Assembly: GCA_035934015.1 (NCBI GenBank)
Contig: DASYYH010000008.1
Span: forward strand, 62,001-126,000
Direction of reading: 5' to 3'
DNA length: 64,000 nucleotides
DNA from: Candidatus Acidiferrales bacterium
Lineage (GTDB): Bacteria > Acidobacteriota > Terriglobia > Acidiferrales > UBA7541
The notes beneath the pieces were generated by a model. It searched no databases, was not told the origin of the DNA, and saw only the letters and a program-made list of their open reading frames with translations. Within the stretch, counting starts at the first letter, position 1, and each line of letters starts with the position of its first letter. Below, one piece after another: positions 35,586 through 44,814 of the stretch. Both the position numbers and the translations under genes were made by a program.

Positions 35586-38500
35586 TCACGCATCGCTGGA
35601 TAACTTGAGTGCAATCTCTCGAAGCCGCCGCAGATCCAGCTTCCCTGTGCCCAGGTACGGCAAATTCTCGATGCGTGCGAACTGATCCGCTCGCGGCCTC
35701 CAGAGCGCCGGCAATTCGCACTGCGCCAGGTGTTGCAGGCATTCAAGCAACGCTTCTTCCGGCAGCGTGTGCAGCACAAACAGCCGCTCACCCTTCTTCT
35801 CATCGGGAATCGATGTCACCGCAAACACCTGCTCCGCGCTCCCTGACAACTCCTGCAATTTTTCTTCGATTTTAATATGCGGCACCATTTCGCCGCCAAT
35901 CTTGCTGAAGCGGTTCAGCCGGTCCGTAATCCGAATGAACCCATCTTCATCGATCGTCGCAATGTCGCCGGTGTTGTACCAGCCCCCCTGCAGCACTTCC
36001 GCCGTTTTCTCCGGTTGATTCAAATAACCATTCATCACGTTCGGCCCGCGCACAAAAAGCAAGCCCGATTGATCGCTACCGCGCGGCTCTTTTGTTTCCG
36101 GATCGAGAATCTTCGCGCTCATCCCCGGCAGCGGATGCCCGATGCTGCCTCGCTTCGCGCCCACTTGACGGAAATTCGCCGCGCGAAAATCCCGCGTATT
36201 CACCGCCACCACCGGCGAGCATTCCGTGCAGCCGTAACCTTCCAGCGGCCGGATTCCGAAATGATCTTCAAACGCCTGCGCAATGCGCTCCGGCATTTTT
36301 TCCGCGCCAGCCATGACGAATCGCAGGCTGCCGAAATCTTCCGGCGCGCAGCGTCGCGTGTACGTCTGCAAAAATGTTGGCGTGGCCAGTAGCATCGTGA
36401 TCTTGTATCCGCTCACGAGCCCGCCAATCGTTCGCGAATCGAGCGGATTCGGATGGAACACCACTCCCACGCCCGCAATCAGCGGCAAGCAGAGCGTTCC
36501 TGTAAATCCAAATGAATGGAAGAACGGAAGTATCCCCAGGATGCGCTCGTCTTTGTACAGCAAGAAGACCTGCATCAGTTGCTCGACGTTGGCCCCAATG
36601 TTGTAGTGCATCAGCACAACGCCTTTCGGTTCTCCCGTCGAACCGCTCGAAAAAATGATCGTCGCTGTATCATCGAGCTGCGGTGCCCGCACGGCTCCTG
36701 CAATCTTCTCCACAATGCGCGCGGGAAAAAACAGCGCCGCAATCGCTGCGATCAGCTTCTCGCCGAAGCTGGGATTCGCCGCTGCTTCTTCGATGAAAAT
36801 CGCCCGCGCCGGCGGTTTGACGTGCACGCGTTCCAGAAATTCCCGCGACGTAATCACCGTTTCCAGTTGGCATTGCCTCGCGCATGATTCCAGCGATTCA
36901 TTCGACGCTGTGTAATTCAAGTTCACAGGGATTTTCCCCGCCAGCATTGCCCCCAGATTCGCCAGCGCCCCGCCCACCGAAGGCGGCAGCAGGATGCCCG
37001 TCATTTCCTGCCCGCGCCATTCGCTTCGCAGTCGTCGTGCCAGGAAAATTGCCTTTGCCACTGCGCTGATGGAACGCACCTTCGGCGTTCGTCCGTCGGC
37101 CATCGCCAGCCGCCTTGGATAACGCCTTGCCGTTTGCAGAATCGAACGGTGCAGCGTTTTCATGTAGCGCTTGCGGTGTTCAAACGCCTCGACGCCCACG
37201 TCCTGCACCGCCTGTCGCGCTTCCTGCGAAGTCGCCGTCGGTGGCAAAGGCTTGCCGAACGTGACGCTCACCGGATACGGAATCCGCCGCGGGAACTTCC
37301 AGAAGAAATGCCCTCTTGAGAAACTGAAAACGGATCCCCAGATGCCGTCGATATGCACCGGGATGATTGGCGCCTCCACGCCTTTCATGATTCGTTCCAT
37401 TCCCCGGCGAAAGGGCAGCATCTGCCCGATCCGCGTCATTTGCCCTTCGGGAAAAATGCAGACTACGTCTCCGTTGTGCAGAGACTCGGTCGCTTCGCGC
37501 AGCGAATGAATCATTTCCCGCGGGCGCTGTTGCGGCGAAATCGGAATCACGCGGAGAATCTTCGCGAACGGCCGGATTAGCGGATGCTCGTAAATATCCT
37601 TGAACATCAGAAACCGCACGAATCGGTCTGTCGACGCGATCAGCAGCGCCGCATCCACGAACGAAGCGTGGTTTGGAACCAGCAGCGCCCCGCCTTTTTC
37701 CGGAACATTCTCTCGTCCGCGAACCTCGATGCGGTAAATCGTGTGCGTCGCCAGCCACAGCAAGAGTCGCAGCAGAGAATCGGGGAGCAGATAGAGAAGG
37801 TATGCGCCGGCGAAAAGCGTTGCTATCGCTGCCCAGAAGAAAATCGCCGCCGGTCCCAGATGCAAGAAACTTGTTAGGACGTAATAAACTCCCGACGCCG
37901 CAAATATGCCGACAAACGACAGAAGATTTGCCGTCGCAATCACTCCGCCTTTGTTTGCTTCGTCCGGCCGGTGCTGAATCAGCGCATTCACCGGCACGAC
38001 GAAAAATCCTCCAGCGAATCCCACCGCAGCCAGCAGCACGAGCACCGTCGCAAACGGAAGCCCCCGCGCTGCCAGCGCAAAGGCAAACCCGGTCATCCCC
38101 ATCGCCCCCAGCGGCACGAGTCCATATTCGATTTTCCCGTCGGAAAAATATCCTGCAGCCAGGCATCCCAGTCCGATTCCCACTGCCGCTCCTGCTTGCA
38201 GAATTCCATCGTGAAAATCGCTCGTTCGCAGCACGTACTTCCCATAAAACACGATGTCGAATTGCAGCAGCGCGCCGAAAAACCAGAAGTACGTATTTCC
38301 CAGCACGGCAAGCCACAGTACGCGGTCCCGGCGGATCAATCTCCCTTGCGACCATAAATCGCCCAGAAAATTCGCCCGGAATTTCTTCTCGACATCCGCC
38401 GCCGGTACGCGCGTGATCGTGTAACTCGTCGCCAGTCCCAGCATCGAACAACCGAAAAAGATCAGCCCCGGGATTTCTTGCCGCGTGCGGAAAAAATCGG

Positions 38501-38990
38501 CCATGAACGCGCCTGCCACGCTTCCCGCGATGATCGCGAGAAACGTTCCCAGCTCCAGTACGCCATTCCCCCACGAGAGCAATTTTTCCGGCAGCAGTTC
38601 CGGCAGGAGTCCGTACTTCGAAGGCCCGAAAAGAGCGCCCTGCGTGCTCGCCAGAAACACGCACAAAAGCGCCAGGTTCAGGCTGTGCCAGGCAAACGCC
38701 GCCGTCGCCAGCAGCATCAGCGTAATTTCAAAATATTTGATCCAGATGGTGACGCTTCTTTTGCTGAATCGGTCGGCCAGGTATCCGCCGCTCATCGAAA
38801 AGATAATAAAAGGAAGGGAAAAGAGCGCGCCGACAAGCAGGACTTTCCGGTCCTCGTTGGTTTTGCTCAGGTTCATTCCGAGGACCAGATAAATGACGAA
38901 ATACTTCAGCCCGTTTTCGTTGAACGCTCCCTGGAATTGCGTCGCAATCAGGCTCCAGAAACCGCGCCGCCATCGGGACTTTTCCGGCAT
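35586..38990 (-). CDS. aas: Three-domain lysophospholipid flippase / acyltransferase / acyl-ACP synthetase
   Basis: The 1134-residue protein fuses three functions that re-acylate lysophospholipids. Residues about 1-410 form an MFS-type LplT transporter (LVLGMNLSKTNEDRKVLLVG, then twelve helices) that moves lysophospholipid to the inner leaflet. About 420-620 is a PlsC acyltransferase with the catalytic NHASFVD motif and IFPEGQMTR. About 640-1120 is an AMP-binding acyl-ACP synthetase (IIFSSGSTGEPKGVVLM, GYGCTECSPVVAVN, WYNTGDIATIDEDGF). In E. coli LplT and Aas are separate proteins; this fusion matches family members in other phyla. GAGAGGATACG precedes the ATG. The gene is convergent with the tRNA. 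Confidence 0.92.
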   Translation of the reverse strand: MPEKSRWRRGFWSLIATQFQGAFNENGLKYFVIYLVLGMNLSKTNEDRKVLLVGALFSLPFIIFSMSGGYLADRFSKRSVTIWIKYFEITLMLLATAAFAWHSLNLALLCVFLASTQGALFGPSKYGLLPELLPEKLLSWGNGVLELGTFLAIIAGSVAGAFMADFFRTRQEIPGLIFFGCSMLGLATSYTITRVPAADVEKKFRANFLGDLWSQGRLIRRDRVLWLAVLGNTYFWFFGALLQFDIVFYGKYVLRTSDFHDGILQAGAAVGIGLGCLAAGYFSDGKIEYGLVPLGAMGMTGFAFALAARGLPFATVLVLLAAVGFAGGFFVVPVNALIQHRPDEANKGGVIATANLLSFVGIFAASGVYYVLTSFLHLGPAAIFFWAAIATLFAGAYLLYLLPDSLLRLLLWLATHTIYRIEVRGRENVPEKGGALLVPNHASFVDAALLIASTDRFVRFLMFKDIYEHPLIRPFAKILRVIPISPQQRPREMIHSLREATESLHNGDVVCIFPEGQMTRIGQMLPFRRGMERIMKGVEAPIIPVHIDGIWGSVFSFSRGHFFWKFPRRIPYPVSVTFGKPLPPTATSQEARQAVQDVGVEAFEHRKRYMKTLHRSILQTARRYPRRLAMADGRTPKVRSISAVAKAIFLARRLRSEWRGQEMTGILLPPSVGGALANLGAMLAGKIPVNLNYTASNESLESCARQCQLETVITSREFLERVHVKPPARAIFIEEAAANPSFGEKLIAAIAALFFPARIVEKIAGAVRAPQLDDTATIIFSSGSTGEPKGVVLMHYNIGANVEQLMQVFLLYKDERILGILPFFHSFGFTGTLCLPLIAGVGVVFHPNPLDSRTIGGLVSGYKITMLLATPTFLQTYTRRCAPEDFGSLRFVMAGAEKMPERIAQAFEDHFGIRPLEGYGCTECSPVVAVNTRDFRAANFRQVGAKRGSIGHPLPGMSAKILDPETKEPRGSDQSGLLFVRGPNVMNGYLNQPEKTAEVLQGGWYNTGDIATIDEDGFIRITDRLNRFSKIGGEMVPHIKIEEKLQELSGSAEQVFAVTSIPDEKKGERLFVLHTLPEEALLECLQHLAQCELPALWRPRADQFARIENLPYLGTGKLDLRRLREIALKLSSDA

Positions 38991-39051
38991 CGTATCCTCT
39001 CTTCAGGAAACGCGGGCGGATCATCCTCGTCCGGCGGCCGCCGGAGAAGAA

Positions 39052-39798
39052 TTACGAGTTTCGCTTCCTGATGAATTCCTTCAGCCAACGGCCCGCGTTG
39101 CGGATGTGGAGTTCCAGCAGAGCGCAGGCGGCTTCCGTATCGCGATTGCGGCACAGTTCCAGAAGTGTGCGATGCTGCTCGTTGGCCCGGCTGAATTCGC
39201 GCGTCAGGTACAATTGCAACCGCATGTAACGGTCGGAGTTGTTATTGATCTGCTGAATCATTGCCATGAACCGTGGCCGCCCGGCGCGCGAATAAAGCGT
39301 CGAATGGAATTGCCAGTTCAGTTGGCCCCAGTTGGTCACTTCTTCATTCATCTCCAGCGCATTTTCATACCGCTTCAGGATCGCTTCCGCCTTCTGGAAG
39401 TCAGATTCCCTTAGGTTCGGAATCGAACAGCGCAGCACGTCGCATTCCAGCAGCACGCGCATGTCAAACAATTCGCCGATTTCATCCGCCGAAAGCGCCG
39501 CCACCACCGCCCCGTGGTGCGGAACAATGCGAATCAATCCTTCCGCATCGAGCTGCCGCATGGCTTCGCGCACCGGGATTCGGCTCACGTTCAGATCCGT
39601 GGCAATCACGTCCTGGCGAAGTTGTTCGCCTTCTTCAATCTGCCCCCGGATAATCATCTCCCGCAGTTTTTCGGCCACTGCCGACGCAAGCGACAGTCTG
39701 GGTATTCCTTGCTCCCGCGGCTCGCGAGAATTGTCTTCTCTCATTTCGATTTCCAGTTTCGAATACATGTTGTTCTTCATCCCTGAAAGGGGCGGCAT
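39052..39798 (-). CDS. GntR-family (FCD subfamily) transcriptional regulator
   Basis: The 248-residue protein has a GntR winged helix at about residues 35-100 (LASAVAEKLREMIIRGQIEE, VSRIPVREAMRQLDAEGLI). It also has an all-helical FCD effector domain with the metal-ligand pattern: Asp/Arg in FDMRVLLECDVLR, His in NWQFHSTLYSRAG, and His in NEQHRTLLELC. FCD regulators often repress sugar-acid or amino-acid catabolism and are released by a pathway intermediate. Its position beside the hydroxyproline genes suggests it controls them, possibly through the dyads at 41013-41030 and 41102-41123. Several in-frame ATGs exist near the N-terminus, so the exact start is uncertain. Confidence 0.85.
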   Translation of the reverse strand: MPPLSGMKNNMYSKLEIEMREDNSREPREQGIPRLSLASAVAEKLREMIIRGQIEEGEQLRQDVIATDLNVSRIPVREAMRQLDAEGLIRIVPHHGAVVAALSADEIGELFDMRVLLECDVLRCSIPNLRESDFQKAEAILKRYENALEMNEEVTNWGQLNWQFHSTLYSRAGRPRFMAMIQQINNNSDRYMRLQLYLTREFSRANEQHRTLLELCRNRDTEAACALLELHIRNAGRWLKEFIRKRNS

Positions 39799-39920
39799 CG
39801 GCCCCGATTGAAATCCGTCTCAGCGGGAGACCATACCATACTATTTCTTGTTTATCGCGCTCCGCGAACTTGCGTAGCCGTCTTGGTCGGATCCCCGCTT
39901 TCGGAAAGAGTCGCCGCAAC

Positions 39921-40985
39921 TTATCTCATATTTCCCCAAATGTCTCCAACCGTAAATCCCGCGGGAAATGGGTCGCTCGGCTCCACAACGTATTGCGCGA
40001 ATCCCGTGATCCACGCGCGTCCGCTGATCGCGGGAATCACTGCGCGGTAGGGGCCCACGCGCGTTTCGCCCACCAGCCGTCCCGTAAACGTCGTTCCCAG
40101 AATCCCCTCATGAACAAAATCCTGTTGCAGCGGTAGCTGTCCTTTTGCATGCAGCGCCGCCATCTTCGCGCACGTTCCTGTGCCGCATGGCGAGCGGTCC
40201 AGCGCGCCGGTCCATGATGCTGGCTTGTCCCAGTCCACCTTCCCCGTGGAGACAATCACGGCATTCTGTCGGTGAACGCCCGGCATTTTCGACGGCGCGG
40301 AAAGCTGCGCAATCGTAATCCCTGAAATCTCTGGATTTTCAGGATGTGCAACGGGAAGCTGCTCCGTCGCCGCCGCTTTGATCATTTCTCCCGCACGCGC
40401 AATGTCATGAGCTTCATCCGGCGTCAAGCGCAGGCCCAGCGACTCCGCATCCGCGATCACATAAAACATCCCCCCGTAGGCCACATCCACTTTCACGGTT
40501 CCGAGTTTGCGTACTTCAATCGGTTTGTCGAGATGCACCGCAAACGCCGGCACATTTTGAAACGTTACCCTCGTCACTTTGCCATTGTCCGTTTCGGCCT
40601 CCACTTCCACAAGTCCCGCTGGCGTGTCCAGCTTCAGGCGCATGATGCGGTCGTGGATCGGAATCATTCCCGTCTCGAGCAGCACCGTCACAACGCAAAT
40701 CGTGTTCGTGCCCGACATCGGCGGGTATTCGACCTGCTCCATGATCACGAATCCTGCATCCGCACGAGGGTCCGCTGGCGGAAGAATCAAATTGCAGTTC
40801 GATGCCGGATACCCGCGCGGCTCGCGCAGCATCAGTTTGCGCAAGTCATCTCCATGCTTTTCCAGATAGTTTTTTTTCTCGAACATCGTCTTGCCGGGCA
40901 CGTCGAGCACCCCGCCGGTAATGACGCGCCCTGGTTCGCCGCACGCATGGGCGTCCACCGCCATGATCAGCCGCGAAATTTGCAA
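39921..40985 (-). CDS. Proline racemase-superfamily protein with Ser/Cys active site, possible trans-3-hydroxyproline dehydratase
   Basis: The 354-residue protein is a clear member of the proline racemase superfamily (DAHACGEPGRVITGG, DRSPCGTGTCAKMAALHAKG). The second catalytic Cys is present (Cys267), but the first is replaced by Ser91 (YPPMSGTNTIC; codon TCG at 40713-40715). Proline racemases and 4-hydroxyproline epimerases use two Cys; members with Ser or Thr plus Cys include trans-3-hydroxy-L-proline dehydratases. Dehydratase is therefore the better guess, though unproven. The TTG start has GGAG six bases upstream; an ATG seven codons later is the alternative. It is divergent from the hydroxyproline operon, 186 bases away. 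Confidence 0.8.
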   Translation of the reverse strand: MQISRLIMAVDAHACGEPGRVITGGVLDVPGKTMFEKKNYLEKHGDDLRKLMLREPRGYPASNCNLILPPADPRADAGFVIMEQVEYPPMSGTNTICVVTVLLETGMIPIHDRIMRLKLDTPAGLVEVEAETDNGKVTRVTFQNVPAFAVHLDKPIEVRKLGTVKVDVAYGGMFYVIADAESLGLRLTPDEAHDIARAGEMIKAAATEQLPVAHPENPEISGITIAQLSAPSKMPGVHRQNAVIVSTGKVDWDKPASWTGALDRSPCGTGTCAKMAALHAKGQLPLQQDFVHEGILGTTFTGRLVGETRVGPYRAVIPAISGRAWITGFAQYVVEPSDPFPAGFTVGDIWGNMR

Positions 40986-41012
40986 AGAAAACTCCTCGAC
41001 CCCAGCGTTATC

Positions 41013-41030
41013 CTCAATACTACAATTGAG
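41013..41030. promoter_or_regulatory. Inverted repeat, candidate operator of the hydroxyproline genes
   Basis: CTCAAT-N6-ATTGAG is a perfect inverted repeat in the divergent region between the racemase-family gene and the 4-hydroxyproline epimerase gene. It would suit a dimeric winged-helix regulator such as the nearby GntR/FCD protein. No binding motif for that protein is known, so the assignment is inference. Confidence 0.35.
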
Positions 41031-41101
41031 TTACACAAAGGCGAATTTTTTCTCTCGCCCGCCTGTGGTTGCGCGTGACGCAGCGCATAAAGGCGTTGCA
41101 T

Positions 41102-41123
41102 AATATATCCGAAAGCCTATATT
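41102..41123. promoter_or_regulatory. AT-rich inverted repeat upstream of the epimerase gene
   Basis: AATATA-N10-TATATT is a perfect inverted repeat about 50 bases before the likely epimerase start. The AT-rich composition stands out in GC-rich surroundings, and CATAAT (41099-41104) beside it could be a -10 box. It could be a promoter element, an operator, or both. Confidence 0.3.
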
Positions 41124-41171
41124 CGCTCTTTCTCGTTTCCTTTGGCGCCGGTTTTTTCCGGCCACAAGTCT

Positions 41172-42134
41172 ATGCCGTCACAAATGGATCGTGTCCGTGT
41201 CGTTGATTCCCATACTGAAGGCGAACCCACGCGCTTGGTTATCGCCGGAGGCCCGCCGCTCGGCACTGGCTCTTTGGCCTCGCGCGTGGAGCGTTTTCGC
41301 CGCGAGTTCGATTGGTTTCGTTCCGCCGTCGTCAACGAGCCGCGTGGCTCAGACGCCATCGTCGGCGCGCTTCTCTGCGAGCCCGTGGACAAATCCTGCG
41401 CCGCAGGCGTGATCTTCTTCAACAATGTCGGCTATCTCGGCATGTGCGGCCACGGCACCATCGGCCTCATCGTCACCCTCGCCTATTTGGATCGCCTCAA
41501 GCCCGGCGAGCATCGCGTCGAGACTCCGGTTGGCATTGTCATGACGCATTTTCACGAGTCCGGCGAAGTCTCCGTCGACAACGTCCCAAGCTATCGCCAT
41601 GCCGCCGATGTTGCCGTAGACGTTCCCGGTCACGGGCGCGTCGTCGGCGACATCGCCTGGGGCGGAAACTGGTTTTTTCTCGTCGAGCAGCAGGATGGCC
41701 ATCCCGGCCTCGAACTCGAATTCTCCAATATCGACCGTCTCACCGAATTCACATGGGCCATTCGCAAGGCGCTCGAAGACCATCACATCACCGGCGCGCA
41801 CGGCGAAGTCATCGACCACATCGAACTTTACGCTCCTTCCCGCCTTGCCCGCGCCAATAGCAAAAATTTCGTCTTGTGCCCGGGGAAAAGTTACGACCGT
41901 TCGCCCTGCGGAACCGGAACCAGCGCGAAGATGGCCTGCCTCTACGCCGAAGGCAAATTAAAGGAAGGCCAAGTCTGGCGGCAGGAGAGTATCGTCGGCA
42001 GCATGTTTGAAGGCAGCATTTCGATTCGCAATGGCGAGCTTCACCCGACAATCAAGGGACGCGCCTACGTAAACGCGGAAAGCGAATTGATTCTCGACCG
42101 CCGCGATCCCTTTTGCTTCGGCATCACAAAATGA
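41172..42134 (+). CDS. 4-hydroxyproline 2-epimerase
   Basis: The enzyme would convert trans-4-hydroxy-L-proline to cis-4-hydroxy-D-proline, the first step of bacterial hydroxyproline catabolism. The 320-residue protein has both catalytic cysteines of the proline racemase superfamily, Cys92 in GYLGMCGHGTIG and Cys246 in YDRSPCGTGTSAKM, and the N-terminal VVDSHTEGEPTRLVIAGGPP. The epimerase rather than proline racemase assignment rests on its neighbours, which encode the next four steps. Starts at 41172 and 41184 are both possible. Its stop overlaps the next start (ATGA). Confidence 0.9.
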   Translation: MPSQMDRVRVVDSHTEGEPTRLVIAGGPPLGTGSLASRVERFRREFDWFRSAVVNEPRGSDAIVGALLCEPVDKSCAAGVIFFNNVGYLGMCGHGTIGLIVTLAYLDRLKPGEHRVETPVGIVMTHFHESGEVSVDNVPSYRHAADVAVDVPGHGRVVGDIAWGGNWFFLVEQQDGHPGLELEFSNIDRLTEFTWAIRKALEDHHITGAHGEVIDHIELYAPSRLARANSKNFVLCPGKSYDRSPCGTGTSAKMACLYAEGKLKEGQVWRQESIVGSMFEGSISIRNGELHPTIKGRAYVNAESELILDRRDPFCFGITK

Positions 42135-43270
42135 GCCGTGCTTCCTGCGATGTCGTAGTCATCGGCGCGGGCATTGTCGGCGCTGCATGCGCCTTGGCCT
42201 GCGCCCGCGAAGGGTTGCGCGTCGCCATCGTCGAAGCGGAAACCGTCGGCGGCGGGGCCACGGCCGCCGGCATGGGCCATCTCGTCGTGATGGACGACTC
42301 CGAAGCACAATTCGCTCTCACGCATTATTCCCAGCTTCTCTGGCAAAAACTCGCACCCGAGCTTCCGGCCGATGTCGAATTCGAATCCTGCGGCACGATT
42401 TGGGTCGCTGCAGACGAAGAAGAAATGGCCGCTGCGAAACAGAAAAAAAACTTCTACGAATCGCGCGGCGTGCATGCCGAGATTCTCGATGCAAAATCCC
42501 TGCGCGAAGCCGAGCCGAATTTGCGTGAGGGTCTTCCCGGTGGCCTTCTCGTTCCCAGCGACGCCGTAATTTATGCGCCTTGCGCCGCGCGTTTCCTCGT
42601 CGAGCAAGCCCAGTCGCGCGGCGCGCAGTTGTACCTTCCCGCCGTGGTTACGGAGATCACCGCGGACGCCGTCTGTCTCAACAATGGCTCAGCGCTCTCC
42701 GCTCGCTGGGTTGTCAACGCCGCCGGCAGTTGGTCGTCTTCGCTCACGCCGGGAATCGAAGTCAAAAAGCGCAAAGGCCACTTGCTCATCACCGATCGTT
42801 ATCCCGGCTACGTGAAGCATCAGTTGGTCGAGCTTGGCTATCTGAAAAGCGCCCATTCCTTCACCGCGGAATCCGTGGCTTTCAATGTTCAACCGCGTCT
42901 CACGGGCCAGATGCTCATCGGTTCCTCGCGCCAATTCGGCGTCGAAGGTAAGGAAATCAATTCCGCCATGCTTGCCCGCATGCTCGCGCGCGCAGAAGAT
43001 TTTCTTCCTGGCATAGCCAGGCTCTCCGCCATTCGCAGTTGGACCGGTTTTCGCGCCGCCACGCCCGATAAACTGCCTTTGATTGGCCCTTACTCCGCGC
43101 GCGAAGGCGGCGCCGATAATTTGTTCTTGGCCACTGGCCACGAGGGTCTTGGCATCACCACGTCGCTCGGCACCGCCGCGCTTCTTGTCGATCAGTTGCT
43201 CGACCGGCCATCCCAAATCCCCGTCGCGCCGTATCTCCCGTCGCGCGCTCGCGAGAATGTCCATGCCTGA
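42131..43270 (+). CDS. D-hydroxyproline dehydrogenase, DAAO-like FAD subunit
   Basis: The 379-residue protein is a D-amino-acid-oxidase-type flavoprotein. Its N-terminal dinucleotide motif is VVVIGAGIVGAACALACARE, followed by the acidic end of strand 2 (VAIVEAE). C-terminal NLFLATGHEGLGITTSLGTA is the second FAD segment. It matches the HcnC-like/beta subunit of the three-component dehydrogenase that oxidises cis-4-hydroxy-D-proline to pyrroline-4-hydroxy-2-carboxylate. The ATG at 42131 overlaps the epimerase stop by four bases, and its own stop overlaps the next gene by eight. The two following genes encode the partner subunits. Confidence 0.88.
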   Translation: MSRASCDVVVIGAGIVGAACALACAREGLRVAIVEAETVGGGATAAGMGHLVVMDDSEAQFALTHYSQLLWQKLAPELPADVEFESCGTIWVAADEEEMAAAKQKKNFYESRGVHAEILDAKSLREAEPNLREGLPGGLLVPSDAVIYAPCAARFLVEQAQSRGAQLYLPAVVTEITADAVCLNNGSALSARWVVNAAGSWSSSLTPGIEVKKRKGHLLITDRYPGYVKHQLVELGYLKSAHSFTAESVAFNVQPRLTGQMLIGSSRQFGVEGKEINSAMLARMLARAEDFLPGIARLSAIRSWTGFRAATPDKLPLIGPYSAREGGADNLFLATGHEGLGITTSLGTAALLVDQLLDRPSQIPVAPYLPSRARENVHA

Positions 43271-43523
43271 CGCTATCTCCATCACCGTCAACGGAACGGC
43301 CGTTCACGTGCCGCCAAACACCACCGCTCTCGCCGCGATTCTCATGAGCCGCGCCTCATCTTCCGTTCCATTCGTTCGCCGCTCCGTCACGGGCGAGCCG
43401 CGCGGCCCTCTCTGCGCCATGGGCGTTTGTTTCGAATGCCGCGCCACGATCAATGGTCAGCATCACAGCCGCACATGCCTCATTCTTTGCGCGCCAGGAA
43501 TGGACATTCGCACCGATGACTAG
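43263..43523 (+). CDS. D-hydroxyproline dehydrogenase, small 2Fe-2S subunit
   Basis: The 86-residue protein is a ferredoxin-like subunit with beta-grasp strands (ISITVNGTAVHVPPNT). The cysteine set is LCAMGVCFECRATINGQHHS followed by RTCL, so the cluster ligands follow C-x4-C-x2-C with a distal C, as in HcnA/SoxA-like small subunits. It should carry electrons in the dehydrogenase complex. It starts eight bases inside the preceding gene (ATGCCTGA) and its end overlaps the next gene by eight bases (ATGACTAG), which argues for equal, coupled synthesis of the subunits. Confidence 0.88.
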   Translation: MPDAISITVNGTAVHVPPNTTALAAILMSRASSSVPFVRRSVTGEPRGPLCAMGVCFECRATINGQHHSRTCLILCAPGMDIRTDD

Positions 43524-44814
43524 CGCGAGCCGCAGATTCGACATCCTAATCGTCGGCGCTGGTCCCGCGGGCATTGCCGCCGCATGCTGCGCTGCCGAAA
43601 GCGGTCTTCGCGTCGGCATCGTCGACAATAATTCGCATCCCGGCGGTCAAATCTGGCGCGCCGCCTCGCAGGACTCTGCTGTTCCCGAAGCCGTTTCCTG
43701 GTATGAAAAACTCGCCGCCTCGCGCGCGGAGTTTCTCTCCAGCACGGAAATTTATGACCACCCCGCGCCCGGCGTACTCCTCGCCGCATCTCCCAGTGGA
43801 GTTTGCGAACTCTCTTACGCGAGATTGATTCTCTGCACTGGCGCGCGCGAACACTTCCTCCCGTTTCCAGGTTGGACGCTTCCCAACGTCATCGGCGCAG
43901 GCGGCCTGCAAGCGCTTGTCAAATCCGGTTTCTCCGTCGCAGGCAAGAAAATCATCGTCGCCGGCAGCGGCCCGCTTCTTCTCGCTGTCGCCGCGTATCT
44001 TCGCGAGCATGGCGGCGATGTGCGCCTGATCGCCGAGCAATCTTCCTGGCCGCGCCTGATTCGTTTCGGTTTCGCGCTCGCGTTTCAAAAAGAAAAACTC
44101 GCGCAATCGTTTCAATTGAAGCGCCAGCTCTCCGGCATTCCTTATAAAGCCGGCTGCTGGCCCGTCGCCGCCGAAGGCAATGGCCGCGTCGAAAGCGTTA
44201 CTCTGCGCCGCGGAAATAAAACGTGGAGTGAAGCGTGCGACTATCTCGCCTGCGGTTTTTTCCTCGTGCCCAATGTCGAGCTTCCCTCGCTTCTCGGCTG
44301 CGAACTTCGCGTCGGCTTCGTCCGCGTCGATGACTTTCAGCAGACCACGGTCTCCGAAGTCTATTGCGCCGGCGAACCGACCGGCATCGGCGGCCTTGAG
44401 CTTTCGCTCGTTGAAGGTCGGATCGCCGGCCACGCCGCCGCGGGCAATCGTGAAGCCGCTCGCAAGCTTTTTGCCGAGCGTCATCGTGCGCGCGGCTTCG
44501 CCGCCGCGCTTCAGCGCGCCTTTTCTTTGCGCGGCGAGTTACGCTCCCTCCCCGTCGCCGCAACTTTCATCTGCCGTTGCGAGGATGTTACGCTCGCGCG
44601 CTTGCGGAAACATTCTTCCTGGCGCGCCGCCAAACTGCAGACGCGCTGCGGCATGGGCCCGTGCCAGGGGCGAATCTGCGGTCCGGCGGTCGAATTCCTG
44701 CTTGGCTGGAAGCCGGAATCCGTCCGTCCGCCGATTTATCCCGTTTCCGTCGCCAGCCTTGCGAAAAATATCTCAATCGAATCACAATCTTCACTTCAAG
44801 AGGAGCTTCGATGA
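43516..44814 (+). CDS. D-hydroxyproline dehydrogenase, FAD/NAD-binding and 2Fe-2S subunit
   Basis: The 432-residue protein resembles the HcnB-like alpha subunit. It has two dinucleotide folds, ILIVGAGPAGIAAACCAAES at the N-terminus and IIVAGSGPLLLAVAAYLRE at mid-protein. The C-terminal BFD-type 2Fe-2S domain has cysteines in FICRCEDVTLARL and TRCGMGPCQGRICGPAVEFL. Such subunits pass electrons from the DAAO-like flavin to the respiratory chain. The ATG at 43516 was chosen because the family starts at the strand before GAGPAG and it overlaps the upstream gene. Its TGA overlaps the next start by four bases. Confidence 0.88.
   Translation: MTSASRRFDILIVGAGPAGIAAACCAAESGLRVGIVDNNSHPGGQIWRAASQDSAVPEAVSWYEKLAASRAEFLSSTEIYDHPAPGVLLAASPSGVCELSYARLILCTGAREHFLPFPGWTLPNVIGAGGLQALVKSGFSVAGKKIIVAGSGPLLLAVAAYLREHGGDVRLIAEQSSWPRLIRFGFALAFQKEKLAQSFQLKRQLSGIPYKAGCWPVAAEGNGRVESVTLRRGNKTWSEACDYLACGFFLVPNVELPSLLGCELRVGFVRVDDFQQTTVSEVYCAGEPTGIGGLELSLVEGRIAGHAAAGNREAARKLFAERHRARGFAAALQRAFSLRGELRSLPVAATFICRCEDVTLARLRKHSSWRAAKLQTRCGMGPCQGRICGPAVEFLLGWKPESVRPPIYPVSVASLAKNISIESQSSLQEELR

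Noticed and set aside
37180-38664. 494-codon minus-strand frame within the aas gene
   Set aside because: It is another frame of the same strand as aas, Arg/Gly-rich, and has none of the three domain signatures.
41102-41123. Reading AATATA-N10-TATATT as a firm promoter
   Set aside because: CATAAT gives a possible -10 box, but no -35 box lies at a suitable distance, so it was kept only as a low-confidence regulatory site.
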